Assembly (NCBI GenBank): GCA_951635545.1
Contig: OX620685.1
Coordinates: forward strand, 1,426,001 to 1,490,000
Direction of reading: 5' to 3'
Length of the DNA: 64,000 nt
DNA from: CAG-873 sp910578365
Lineage (GTDB): Bacteria; Bacteroidota; Bacteroidia; Bacteroidales; Muribaculaceae
Shown here piece after piece: positions 34,527 through 43,432 of this stretch. The notes below the pieces were generated by a model. The model searched no databases and was not told the origin of the DNA. It saw only the letters and a list, made by a program, of their open reading frames with translations. The position numbers and the translations under genes were made by a program. How positions within the stretch are numbered: position 1 is the stretch's first letter; each line of letters opens with the position of its first letter.

Positions 34527-36419
34527 GTCAAGATTTTTCAGTACTTTTGCATACCCCAACCGACGGGACTGACGGTGATTGCACTGCAAGTCTCAAAAAT
34601 CCCCGGGGCATCGAGCCCCGGAGGATTTTACCCCAACCTCGGGGATCTCAGGCTCATACCTGCATGTCTCCACAGTCTTCGGACTGTTTAACATTCATTC
34701 ATAATCTCAAACCCTCTGACCCGTCAATATTTTTCAGGACGCCACAGGCCGCGACATGCTGCTGCAGTCGTCGTACTACCCGTTGCAGTCGTATCTGCGC
34801 GACGACGACGGCCGTTGGCAGTACGCAGCGCCCATATCCGGGCTAAACGCGCCGGTACGTCAGCTCGAAGTCGACGCCGACGGCACCATCTGGTGCTCGC
34901 ACCTTACCAACGGTGTGCTGAAAGCGCATATCACGGCGCCACGCGGCGGCAGTGAGCCATCCGTCACCTGCCGATTCTACCCCAAAGTAAGCGGCGATAG
35001 CGTGCCAGCGCAGTGCTTTGTAATGAAAATCAGGGGCCGCATAGTGTTCGCGCAGGGCAACGGATTCTATGTCTACGACGAAGACAGCGACTCATTCCGC
35101 CCCGAAGACAAGCTGAACCGCTGTCTGGCCGGCCATTCCACCGTAAGGCATGCCGAAGCTGTCGACGACAGCCGCTTATGGCTGTCGTGCGCCGATTCGT
35201 ACAACCTTGTGGAGTTCGCCCGGGGCGAATACCATATGCTGTATTCCATACCGGTGTCGATATTTCCACGGCAGAGCAACGGCGACAACTGCAGTATAAC
35301 ACACTTCGGCGACACCTGCCTGTTTACGCTCAACGACGGTCTGGGCATTGTTGATATGGCTTCGATATACTCTCCGCACCCTGCATTCAGACTGCGAATC
35401 AAGGCTATAGGCTCATACGACGCCCAAGGCAAGTTCGTACGGCTGCCTTTGAAGTCCGACGAAGTGCCAGTGCTGGCCGACAACAACATGCAGCTCATAC
35501 TCAGCTATCCGAACTACGACCATACGCCGTACCGCTACCGTTTCAGAATCGACGGCGACGAGCAGTCCGACACACTGAGTGTCTTGCCCGAAATGACATA
35601 TACCCGCCTCGGAGGCGGCAGCCACCGTCTGGAGTGTGCCGTGCTTGACCCCGCCGGCAAGGAAATCGACCTCGTCTGCTACAGCTTCGAGGTACTCAGG
35701 CCGTGGCCTCTGCGCTGGTGGGCCATTACCGCATATATATTGATTACGATGGCCCTGATTGCTCTGATAGCTCATCTTAACACCAGGCGGAGCATAAAGC
35801 GCCGCCAGCGGGAGTTCGACGAGGCAAAGGCCGAGCAGGACCGTCGTATACGCGAGCAGGCCCTGATTATAGCCGAGCAGCAGAAGCGGTTGCTGGAAAG
35901 CGAGCTGTCGGAAAAAAGCAAGGAACTGGCTTCGATGGCGCTGGGCAATTACGCTCGCAAGCAAGCTGTGGAGAACCTGCGCGCAAGTCTGGCCGACCAG
36001 CGCCTCAAGGGTACCCCCTCGCGCAATGCCGAGCGTGTGCTGCGCGAAATCAGCGACGAAGGCGACAGCCGTGTATTCTGGGACGTGTTTGAAAAAAACT
36101 TCGACCTTATCCACGAGCACTTCTTCCGCAATCTGCGCAAGGCATTCCCTGCTCTGACGGCATCCGACCTCAAGTTCTGTGCTTTGCTGCGCATGAATCT
36201 TTCGACAAAAGAGATATCGCGTTTCACCAACCTGTCGGTGCGTGGAGTCGAAACCGCCCGCTACCGTCTGCGCAAGAAGCTGGCCCTTGCCTCCGACACG
36301 AGCCTTGTGCAGTTCCTCATCGACTTTGTGCCTGAGGATGCCGCCATGGCGGCATCTCGGCAACGCGTTGCCGAGATGGATTCGATGTAAATGCCTGCCC
36401 CCTAAGGGACTTCTCAATA

Positions 36420-36627
36420 AGAGGGTGTTTAATAATAAATGTTAAATTCCCGGTGGCGTATCTTTTAGCAATTCAGCAAAAGAGACGCCAAGGCGGGGGT
36501 AACTTTAAAAATCCATTAATTCAAAAAATAATGTTGATACAGAAATTACCATTCCACTCGAAAATCACGGGCGCCTTTAGCTCTTCATTTTCGGCCGGGA
36601 ATTAACATTTATTATTAAACACCCTCT
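36420..36627. repeat. 208-bp MITE-like element with long terminal inverted repeats
   Basis: The left arm (36420-36453, starting AGAGGGTGTTTAATAATAAA) and right arm (36595-36627) are inverted copies over 33-34 bases with one extra A as the only difference. Inside are two further palindromes: TGGCGTATCTTTT with AAAAGAGACGCCA (36454-36490) and CGAAAAT with ATTTTCG (36559-36565, 36587-36593). There is no coding capacity. The arms do not match the ends of any IS in this window. It lies between the regulator stop and the sdhB terminator. Confidence 0.75.
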
Positions 36628-36630
36628 AAA

Positions 36631-36670
36631 AATAAAGCGGCGGAGCTAATTGCTCCGCCGCTTTATTTTT
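36631..36670. terminator. bidirectional terminator between the PUL regulator and sdhB
   Basis: A 16-bp perfect stem AATAAAGCGGCGGAGC / GCTCCGCCGCTTTATT (36631-36646, 36652-36667) followed by TTT, between two convergent genes. Confidence 0.85.
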
Positions 36671-36684
36671 ATTGAGATGGGGGG

Positions 36685-37440
36685 TTATTCCGAGCACTTG
36701 GCGTTGATAAACTCGCGGTTGAGGCGAGCGATGTTGCTCAGCGAAATGTTCTTAGGGCACTCGGCGGCGCAGGCACCGGTGTTGGTGCAGTTGCCGAATC
36801 CGAGTTCGTCCATCTTGGCAACCATGGCGCGGGCACGGCGCTTGCGCTCAACCTGTCCCTGGGGCAGCAGAGCGAACTGGCTTACCTTAGCCGAAACAAA
36901 GAGCATGGCCGAGCCGTTTTTGCAGGCAGCCACGCAAGCGCCACAGCCGATGCAGGTGGCGGAGTCCATGGCAATGTCGGCGATTTCCTTGCTGATGGGG
37001 GTGTCGTTAGCGTCGGGAGCGCCGCCGCAGTTGAACGATACATAGCCGCCGGCCTGCTGAATCTTGTCGAAGGCGTTGCGGTCAACGGTAAGGTCGCGGA
37101 TTACGGGGAAGGCAGCCGAACGCCAGGGTTCGATGGTGATGGTGTCGCCGTCGTTGAACTTACGCATGTGGAGCTGGCATGTGGTGATGCCCTGAACAGG
37201 ACCGTGGGGGTGACCGTTGATGTAGAGCGAGCACATGCCGCAGATACCTTCGCGGCAGTCGTTGTCGAATACCACGGGTTCTTCGCCCTTTTCTACCAGC
37301 TGCTGGTTGAGCATGTCGAGCATTTCGAGGAAGCTCGAACCGGTCGACACGTTATCGAGGTGATAGTTGACGAACTGGCCTTTCTCTTTGGGACCACGTT
37401 GACGCCAAATCTTGAGATTTACACTTATAGTATGTTCCAT
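36685..37440 (-). CDS. sdhB: succinate dehydrogenase / fumarate reductase iron-sulfur subunit
   Basis: A 251-residue electron-transfer subunit. The N-terminal domain holds the 2Fe-2S cysteines (NDCREGICGMCSLYINGHPHG). The C-terminal ferredoxin domain has CIGCGACVAACKNG and the second cluster pattern CTNTGACAAECPKNISL for the 4Fe-4S and 3Fe-4S centres. It passes electrons between the flavoprotein and the cytochrome b subunit at the inner membrane. Last gene of sdhCAB; in anaerobic Bacteroidales the complex mainly reduces fumarate. Confidence 0.95.
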   Translation of the reverse strand: MEHTISVNLKIWRQRGPKEKGQFVNYHLDNVSTGSSFLEMLDMLNQQLVEKGEEPVVFDNDCREGICGMCSLYINGHPHGPVQGITTCQLHMRKFNDGDTITIEPWRSAAFPVIRDLTVDRNAFDKIQQAGGYVSFNCGGAPDANDTPISKEIADIAMDSATCIGCGACVAACKNGSAMLFVSAKVSQFALLPQGQVERKRRARAMVAKMDELGFGNCTNTGACAAECPKNISLSNIARLNREFINAKCSE

Positions 37441-37463
37441 TTTTTGTCTGAGTGTTACGTGGT

Positions 37464-39491
37464 TTACGACTTGTAGTTACGGGTCTGAACCTGGATAGCC
37501 TCATAGTTGAGGGGCTCCTTGATGAGAATTGGCTTCTCGGTGTCGCCGGTGTACTTCCAGCAGCTCACGTACATGTAATCCTTGTCGTTACGTGCAGCTT
37601 CGCCGTCGGCGGTCTGGTATTCCTCGCGGAAGTGAGCGCCGCACGATTCGTTGCGGTTGAGGGCGTCGATGGCCATCATGCGTGCAACCATCAGGAAGTC
37701 TTCGAGGCGGAGAGCCTTTTCGAGCTCAGTGTTGAGGTCGTCGGCCGAGCCAACCACGCGGAGGTCGGTGTAGAATTCCTTGCGAACTTCTTCGATTTCT
37801 TCGGTGGCTTTAACGAGGCTCTGCAGTGTGCGGCCCATGCCCACGAGGTTCCACATTACGTGGCCCAGGCGCTTGTGGATTTCATCGGGGCTCTTGGAAC
37901 CCTTGATGTTCATAAGCTTCTGGATGCGGTCGCGTACGGCTTTTTCGGCCTTGTCGAACTCGGGATGGTCGGTGGTGAAGTGGGGCACCTTTATCTGGTC
38001 GCTCAGATAGTTCTGCATGGTGTAGGGCAGCACGAAGTAGCCGTCGGCGAGGCCCTGCATCAGAGCCGAAGCACCCAGGCGGTTTGCGCCGTGGTCCGAG
38101 AAGTTGCATTCGCCGATGGCGAAGAGGCCCTTAATCGAGGTCTGCAGTTCGTAGTCAACCCATATACCGCCCATGGTGTAGTGGCTTGCGGGGAAAATCA
38201 TCATGGGAGTCTGGTAGGGGTTGTCGTCGGAAATCATCTGATACATGTCGAAGAGGTTGCCGTAGCGGTCGCGTACGACGTCTTCGCCCAGACGCTCGAT
38301 GGCGTACTTGAAGTCGAGATATACGGCGTTGCCGGTACCTACGCCGAAGCCGGCGTCGCAGCGTTCCTTGGCGGCACGGCTGGCGATGTCGCGGGGGCAG
38401 AGGTTACCGAAGGCCGGATAGCGGCGTTCAAGGTAGAAGTCGCGGTCTTCGTCGGGAATATCGGTGGGTTTGAGCTTGCCGGCGCGGATTGCTTCGGCGT
38501 CTTCTTTCTTTTTGGGCACCCAGATGCGGCCGTCGTTACGCAGCGATTCGCTCATAAGGGTGAGTTTCGACTGGTCTTCGCCGTGAACGGGGATACAGGT
38601 GGGGTGAATTTGGGTGAATGCGAGGTTGGCCAGGTATGCGCCTTTCTTGAATGCCTGGATAGCGGCCGAGCCGTTGCAGCCCATGGCGTTGGTCGAAAGG
38701 AAGAATGCGCGGCCATAACCGCCGGTGGCGAGTACTACGGCGTGGGCGGCGTAGCGTTCGATTTCGCCGGTGACGAGGTTACGCACGATGATACCGCGGG
38801 CGCGGCCGTCGATGATAACTACGTCGAGCATTTCGCGGCGGTTGAACGAGCGCACCTGACCTTTGTTAATCTGGCGGTTGAGCGATGCGTATGCGCCCAG
38901 CAGCAGCTGCTGGCCGGTCTGGCCCTTGGCGTAGAAAGTACGGCTTACCTGGGCACCGCCGAAGGAGCGGTTTGCCAGCAGACCGCCGTATTCACGGGCG
39001 AAGGGTACACCCTGCTGTACGCACTGGTCGATGATGTTGTTCGATACTTCGGCCAGACGGTATACGTTGGCTTCGCGCGAACGGAAGTCGCCGCCTTTTA
39101 CGGTGTCGTAGAAGAGGCGGTACACGGAGTCGCCGTCGTTCTGGTAGTTCTTGGCTGCGTTGATACCACCCTGTGCAGCGATTGAGTGTGCGCGGCGGGG
39201 CGAGTCCTGGATGCAGAAGTTATATACGTTGAAACCCATCTCTCCCAGAGAGGAGGCAGCCGAAGCGCCGGCCAGGCCGGTACCTACCACGATGATGTCG
39301 AGGTTGCGTTTGTTGGCGGGGTTTACGAGTTTCTGGTGTGCTTTGTAGTTGGTCCATTTCTCAGCTACGGGACCTTCGGGAATCTTTGAATCGATGGTAT
39401 ATTCGGGCAGTTTGCCGCTTTCGATGTCTGCAAAGTCCTTCATGATGGGGCTTGAATCAATCATGCCCTCGAGTTTTTTCATATCTATCAT
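37464..39491 (-). CDS. sdhA: succinate dehydrogenase / fumarate reductase flavoprotein subunit
   Basis: A 675-residue FAD-bearing catalytic subunit. FAD-binding start DIIVVGTGLAGASAASSLGE, FAD-attachment region RRAHSIAAQGGINAAKNY, active-site segment FTQIHPTCIPVHGEDQSKL, and SHYTMGGIWVDYELQTSIKG with FAIGECNFSDHGANRLGASA near the FAD and substrate site. The ATG at 39491 (MIDMKKLEGMIDS) is 10 bases after the sdhC stop; a start at 39530 would overlap sdhC by 29 bases and is less likely. Confidence 0.95.
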   Translation of the reverse strand: MIDMKKLEGMIDSSPIMKDFADIESGKLPEYTIDSKIPEGPVAEKWTNYKAHQKLVNPANKRNLDIIVVGTGLAGASAASSLGEMGFNVYNFCIQDSPRRAHSIAAQGGINAAKNYQNDGDSVYRLFYDTVKGGDFRSREANVYRLAEVSNNIIDQCVQQGVPFAREYGGLLANRSFGGAQVSRTFYAKGQTGQQLLLGAYASLNRQINKGQVRSFNRREMLDVVIIDGRARGIIVRNLVTGEIERYAAHAVVLATGGYGRAFFLSTNAMGCNGSAAIQAFKKGAYLANLAFTQIHPTCIPVHGEDQSKLTLMSESLRNDGRIWVPKKKEDAEAIRAGKLKPTDIPDEDRDFYLERRYPAFGNLCPRDIASRAAKERCDAGFGVGTGNAVYLDFKYAIERLGEDVVRDRYGNLFDMYQMISDDNPYQTPMMIFPASHYTMGGIWVDYELQTSIKGLFAIGECNFSDHGANRLGASALMQGLADGYFVLPYTMQNYLSDQIKVPHFTTDHPEFDKAEKAVRDRIQKLMNIKGSKSPDEIHKRLGHVMWNLVGMGRTLQSLVKATEEIEEVRKEFYTDLRVVGSADDLNTELEKALRLEDFLMVARMMAIDALNRNESCGAHFREEYQTADGEAARNDKDYMYVSCWKYTGDTEKPILIKEPLNYEAIQVQTRNYKS

Positions 39492-39501
39492 GGCCGGGAA
39501 A

Positions 39502-40515
39502 TTAATTTTGTTGTTGGGTTGAGTTGCCAATCATGTAGCCGATCTGCATGGAGGTCTGCTGAACTTCCTGGAAGTTTTTGCCGGGAGCGATGGCGGGGAA
39601 CTGCACCTTGCCGATAGAGTCGAGCAGCTGTGCTTCTTTAATGAATTCGGGGCCGTTCTCTTCAATATATTTCTGCTGAACGGTACGCTGTGTCATGGGG
39701 TCTTTGGCATCCTTCATGGTTTTGTAGAAGTCGCCCATAAACTCTTTGTTCATCTTCTGGGCATAGCCATCCCAGTACTCGGCGTATTGTTCCTGCAGGG
39801 CAGGGTCGGTGGTGTAGAATTTGTTCTGAGCGTGGATGGTGAACACGATAGCCTGTACGGTGAACAGCAGTACTACGATAGTGGTCCACCAGCAGCCGAT
39901 TTTCTTCAGGCGGGGCATCCATACGTTGTTGTTCCAGCCAATGGTGTGGAGCATCGACCAGAAGCCGTGGTTCATGTGGAACCAGAGGGCGATGAAGCCG
40001 ATAATATACACAATCGGAGTCCAGATTTCGCTGAAGGCAATCTGCAGCAGCAGAGTACCCATCGAGGGGGGTACGGGAGTGCCGTTGATTACGGGCAGCA
40101 CCGAGAGTTCGGCGTGGCGGAGTTCCTGCCACTGCATCTTGGCCCAGAACTGGATGAGGTGAACTACCAGGAAGGCAATAACTACGATACCAAGCACGAG
40201 CATGTTTTTCGATGCCCATTCAACCTGGGGCGGACGAGTGGTGACGGCATAGCGGTCGGCGCCACGGGCCTTACGGTTCTGCAGTGTAAGCCACAGGGCA
40301 TACACTATGTGAATGATAAACAGAAATGCCAGACCGGCCGATGCAACCAGTGCATACCAGTTGGCTCCCAGGAACTCGCACACCGAGTTGTAGGCGGTGG
40401 GCCAGATCAGGGCTACTGCGTTCATCAACACGTGAAAAGTTACGAATAGGACAAGACAGATACCCGTAAGGGCCATCACGAACTTACGTCCTATAGATGA
40501 GCTTGTTAACCACAT
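39502..40515 (-). CDS. sdhC: succinate dehydrogenase cytochrome b subunit with C-terminal extension
   Basis: The membrane anchor of the B-type quinol:fumarate reductase/SDH. Five hydrophobic segments are visible, with candidate haem histidines in FVTFHVLMN, IIHIVYALW, VVHLIQFWAKMQW and IALWFHMNHGFWSMLHTIGW. At 337 residues it is about 100 longer than I expect for this family; the extra part after VQAIVFTIHAQNKFYTT is soluble and charged (EYWDGYAQKMNKEFMGDFYK, IGYMIGNSTQQQN). First gene of sdhCAB. Confidence 0.9.
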   Translation of the reverse strand: MWLTSSSIGRKFVMALTGICLVLFVTFHVLMNAVALIWPTAYNSVCEFLGANWYALVASAGLAFLFIIHIVYALWLTLQNRKARGADRYAVTTRPPQVEWASKNMLVLGIVVIAFLVVHLIQFWAKMQWQELRHAELSVLPVINGTPVPPSMGTLLLQIAFSEIWTPIVYIIGFIALWFHMNHGFWSMLHTIGWNNNVWMPRLKKIGCWWTTIVVLLFTVQAIVFTIHAQNKFYTTDPALQEQYAEYWDGYAQKMNKEFMGDFYKTMKDAKDPMTQRTVQQKYIEENGPEFIKEAQLLDSIGKVQFPAIAPGKNFQEVQQTSMQIGYMIGNSTQQQN

Positions 40516-40599
40516 AAGATGATTTTGATTAGTTAATTATTTGGAATTTATAGTTTGTTGCCTTCTGTAAGGTGCGGGCACAACCCGCGAAATTAACTG

Positions 40600-40631
40600 C
40601 AAATTTAACCTTATTTTTCCGTGTTCACAAA
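40600..40631 (-). promoter_or_regulatory. promoter of sdhCAB
   Basis: On the minus strand TTTG (40628-40631), 20 bases, then TAAATTTG (40600-40607), the Bacteroidetes -33/-7 pair, with a leader of about 85 bases before the sdhC ATG at 40515. The ISAs1 element begins about 55 bases upstream of it and so leaves the promoter intact. Confidence 0.65.
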
Positions 40632-41399
40632 TTTTTAGCTAAAAATCAGTGGCAAAATGCACGCGCAGGTTCAACCCGCAAAATGCACGGCTCTTTCATT
40701 TAAACTAAAATAAAGAGCACATCCTCCCTTACCCGCTTCAGTCCGGAGCGGTTAATTTTTCTATGTCTGTATGTCAAAAGGTTATCCTGTTATCAAAATC
40801 TTGTTTTTTTCAGTTTTGGCTTAAAAATCGCATCAGCCTGGTAAAGCTCATAGAGACATGTCTCATCAGTTCGGCTATGCCTTTATTTTTGTCCGATCGT
40901 TTTTTGCGGAGTCCTTTCCATATTGAGAACACCGAGTAGACTATTCTTTGTATAGTGTCGAGGTTTCGGGCGGCTCTTGTCGACTTGCGTTTTATATTGT
41001 CCTGCTGAAGATTGTAGTCCAGCCCCCAGTGCATGCTTTCTATCGACCAGTGGTTGCGCACAATGGTGCCGGGCTTCGGGGTATCTGCCGGCATGCTGCT
41101 GACGTACAAACGTTTTTCCGAGGTGTGTATCCCTGTTGACTTTTTGACTGTGGATGATTCATACTCAATGATGGTCATGTTTCCGCCCCATTTCTCTTTG
41201 TCGGCGATGATGTCCAGTCCGTCATATATGCGGTAGGTTCTCGTCTCTATTCTGCCGTGTGCCAGTTCGGGGCCTTCGGTGTAGGAATATACCGGTGTGT
41301 GCGCCACAAGCCTGTCCTCAATGCCGTATCGCAATGACGGCTGGTTGGCTTTGAGTTCTATCAGAAAGTCACCCCCTTCTATGTTGTATTCCAAAATTC

Positions 41400-41723
41400 T
41401 CGTTGAGATTTAGAAAAGATTAACGTTAAAAATCAATTGCTTATATTTCTGTGCCGATTGTGTAGGCACAAAAGAGTCATGATCGAGGCCTCTGCCCCAA
41501 TCAAATAACCGGCAATCGGTTAGAGCCCGAAATGCCTTGTAGTAAAAAAAGTCCTATCAGGCAAACTTCTATCAGTCACGCCCCATCGGGCTGACAGTTT
41601 ACTTATTCAGCATAATAGGAAAGACGCCACAACCTTTCTTTTAGATGCAGCCAAGGCTCATCAAGGAGGCGAGAGTAGCCGTCTTACTGTATTTGCCTAT
41701 AAGACTTTTGTGTGTCGCATTAT
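41400..41723 (-). ncRNA. candidate guide (bridge/seek) RNA region of the IS1111-type element
   Basis: A stretch of about 320 bases between the transposase stop and the element end has no gene but a chain of hairpins: TGTGCC/GGCACA (41450-41470), AACCG/CGGTT (41507-41521), and GTCACGCCC/GGGCTGAC with one bulge (41575-41595). IS110-family elements encode a structured RNA in a non-coding end that pairs with donor and target DNA. The position fits that RNA for the IS1111 group; boundaries and strand are inferred. Confidence 0.45.
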
Positions 41724-42794
41724 CTAACGGCATTCATATCTGCGGTTTGATTTCAGTACGGAAAATATTATGTTGGAGAGCTTGCGGGCTATCCGGATTA
41801 TGGCTTCCTGCGACTTCATTCCGCGAGTGCACAATGCGCCGAACTTTGCGGAGAGTTCCGCGTCGTGCCGTATGGCTATCCATGAGGCCTCGACTATTTT
41901 TGGACCGAGGAATTTGTTTCCCCGGAAAGTCTTCTCACCGACGTATTCCTTGTCGCCGCTTGACGACATCATCGGCACGAGTCCGAGGAACGATGCGAAC
42001 TGGCGCTGGTTACTGAAGCGACCGATGTCATCAATCTCGGTAAGCAGGCTCATGGCAATTGTCGAACCAATGCCGGGAACCGACATCAGGATGCCGTATT
42101 TCTCGGCATACCTGTCGCTGCGCGCCAGCGAGCGCAATCTGCGGTTGACATCAAGGAGGCGTTCCCTGTAATGGAGTACCTCGGCAATGAGCAGGTCAAG
42201 CGAGACCCGGGTGTCGGAGAGCAACCGCACGTCATTCTGCAACCACGTTATGAAACTTCTTGTCCAGTGGCGGTTGCTTCGGAAATATTCTTCGGGGTAC
42301 TCCACGCCGTTGTTGTACAGCAGATGCTTGATTCTGGATTTTATGCCGCCGGAAAGCTTCACAATAGTGGCGCGGTGGCGTACCAGCGCACGGTCATCGA
42401 GGCTGTCCTTCGAGTGAATGTACACACTGCCGAGCTCGCCGCGCATAAGGGCTTTGGCCAGCTTTTTTGAATCCACCGGGTCTGACTTCGAGACCTTTTC
42501 CTTCTGGGTGGTCGGAACGTCAGCCGCATGTACCACGGTGCATTTTATACCAAGCTCAGTCAGGGCATAATAGGTCGAGAAGCCCGAAAACCCCGTCTCG
42601 TAGGCTGCATGGTAGCTACCGTTAGGATAATGCTTGTTCAAATGTTCAAAGAGCTCTTTGGCCGAAGCCTTTTGAGTATGAGTGCGCATAAACCCAGAGG
42701 GGGTGAGCACCGTGACACTCCATGTTCTCAGATGGACGTCAATACCAATAGAGATATTTTGTCCGCTGAAATCTTTTTTGTTACTTTGTACCAT
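41724..42794 (-). CDS. IS110/IS1111-family transposase (DEDD recombinase)
   Basis: A 356-residue enzyme. The N-terminal RuvC-like DEDD domain has SIGIDVHLRTWSVTV (Asp), YHAAYETGFSG (Glu) and SDPVDSKKLAKALMRGEL (Asp). The C-terminal Transposase_20 domain has SVPGIGSTIAMSLLTEI and FLGLVPMMSSSGDKEYVGE with the conserved Ser. It catalyses RNA-guided insertion without long target duplications. Intact. Confidence 0.93.
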   Translation of the reverse strand: MVQSNKKDFSGQNISIGIDVHLRTWSVTVLTPSGFMRTHTQKASAKELFEHLNKHYPNGSYHAAYETGFSGFSTYYALTELGIKCTVVHAADVPTTQKEKVSKSDPVDSKKLAKALMRGELGSVYIHSKDSLDDRALVRHRATIVKLSGGIKSRIKHLLYNNGVEYPEEYFRSNRHWTRSFITWLQNDVRLLSDTRVSLDLLIAEVLHYRERLLDVNRRLRSLARSDRYAEKYGILMSVPGIGSTIAMSLLTEIDDIGRFSNQRQFASFLGLVPMMSSSGDKEYVGEKTFRGNKFLGPKIVEASWIAIRHDAELSAKFGALCTRGMKSQEAIIRIARKLSNIIFSVLKSNRRYECR

Positions 42795-43432
42795 AGACGT
42801 ATCGGTTTTGCTGTTAATGTATTTTGCTTTTACAAATTTACATGCAATTGCCCTTACGTCTATCTTTTCTCCTCACTCCTCTCGGGGGAAAGCCTTAGCG
42901 GCAAGGGGGCAGACAGCCCCCGTTGAGCGCCCCGTCAGCTAATCTGATGCAAACATAGTGACTTTCTTTCTGATTTTATCGATTATATCCTTCTGCATGG
43001 ACATGGCGTCGGCTGTCACTATCTTTCCGGCTATGTCGAGTTTGTCGATAAGCCGCGGAACTGCCTTTATCTCATTGCTTTTCGCCTGGCAGGCCTCTGT
43101 AGCCAGAATTATGCCGGTGTTGAACGAGTACGCCGACACTATATCAGGATTGCGCCCGTTCTCCAGGACTGTGCCACGCTCGGCCTTGCCGTCTATGCAT
43201 ATTATTTCCTTGCCACACCCTTTTTTGAGCAGCTCTTTGTGAAATGCCCCGGCAAAATCCTGCATCCTGTCGGCCATCGCATGATCGTTAATGCCGGTTT
43301 CAGCACGGCACAGTGTTGATTCTGACGGCACGCCGTTCCTGAGAATGCCCAGCCTGTGGAATTTATTGAGATGGAGACGTCCGAATTCAATTATATCGGC
43401 ACGCCCGACACATCCACACTCTCTGGCTAATA

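Larger units (their letters stand above)
33092..34746 (+). mobile_element. IS3-family insertion sequence, copy A (in the PUL regulator)
   Basis: A 1655-bp element that begins TG and ends CA. The terminal repeats are TGTCTAGTCCGGAAAAGTGT on the left and, reversed, TGTGGCGTCCTGAAAAATAT on the right. A 3-bp duplication GGC flanks it (33089-33091, 34747-34749). The 220 bases after orfB are non-coding and contain a 14-bp stem around CCGGGGC/GCCCCGG and a terminator-like hairpin CAGTCTTCGGACTGTTT. Copy B, of the same length, is at 61964. Confidence 0.92.
31772..36390 (+). pseudogene. PUL regulator (propeller sensor, Y_Y_Y, LuxR-type HTH), split by IS3
   Basis: One gene in two pieces, 31772-33091 and 34747-36390. 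Removing the IS and one GGC target copy joins codon 440 (Gly of KKATING) in frame to RDMLLQSSYYPL, giving an open 986-residue protein, so nothing else is broken. N-terminal signal peptide, then beta-propeller repeats of a periplasmic sensor (VRALLCEGDRIYAGTFESFG, DGTLYVGTVGNGIFHIDRSG), a Y_Y_Y-like domain (YDHTPYRYRFRIDGDEQSDT), a membrane helix (RWWAITAYILITMALIALIA), a coiled coil, and a C-terminal GerE/LuxR helix-turn-helix (LTASDLKFCALLRMNLSTKE, ISRFTNLSVRGVETARYRLR). It has no kinase domain. It probably senses the glycan and activates the divergent susCD operon. As it stands only a truncated sensor would be made. Confidence 0.9.
41377..42962 (-). mobile_element. IS110-family (IS1111-type) insertion sequence inside ISAs1
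   Basis: Removal of 1586 bp restores the ISAs1 reading frame, which fixes the ends to within two bases (a TT repeated at both junctions may be the crossover core). There are no terminal repeats and no long duplication, as expected. Subterminal inverted repeats CTATGTTGTAT (41379-41389) and, inverted, CTATGTTTGCAT (42947-42958) suggest the IS1111 group. The long non-coding segment lies downstream of the transposase, also as in IS1111. Confidence 0.82.

Noticed and set aside
37452..39185. 577-residue plus-strand frame opposite sdhA
   Set aside because: Antisense shadow of a highly conserved gene; low-complexity Val/Gly/Ala composition and no recognisable motif.
41377..42962. Independent insertion outside ISAs1 for the IS1111-type element
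   Set aside because: The ISAs1 frame is restored exactly by removing it, so it is nested, not adjacent.
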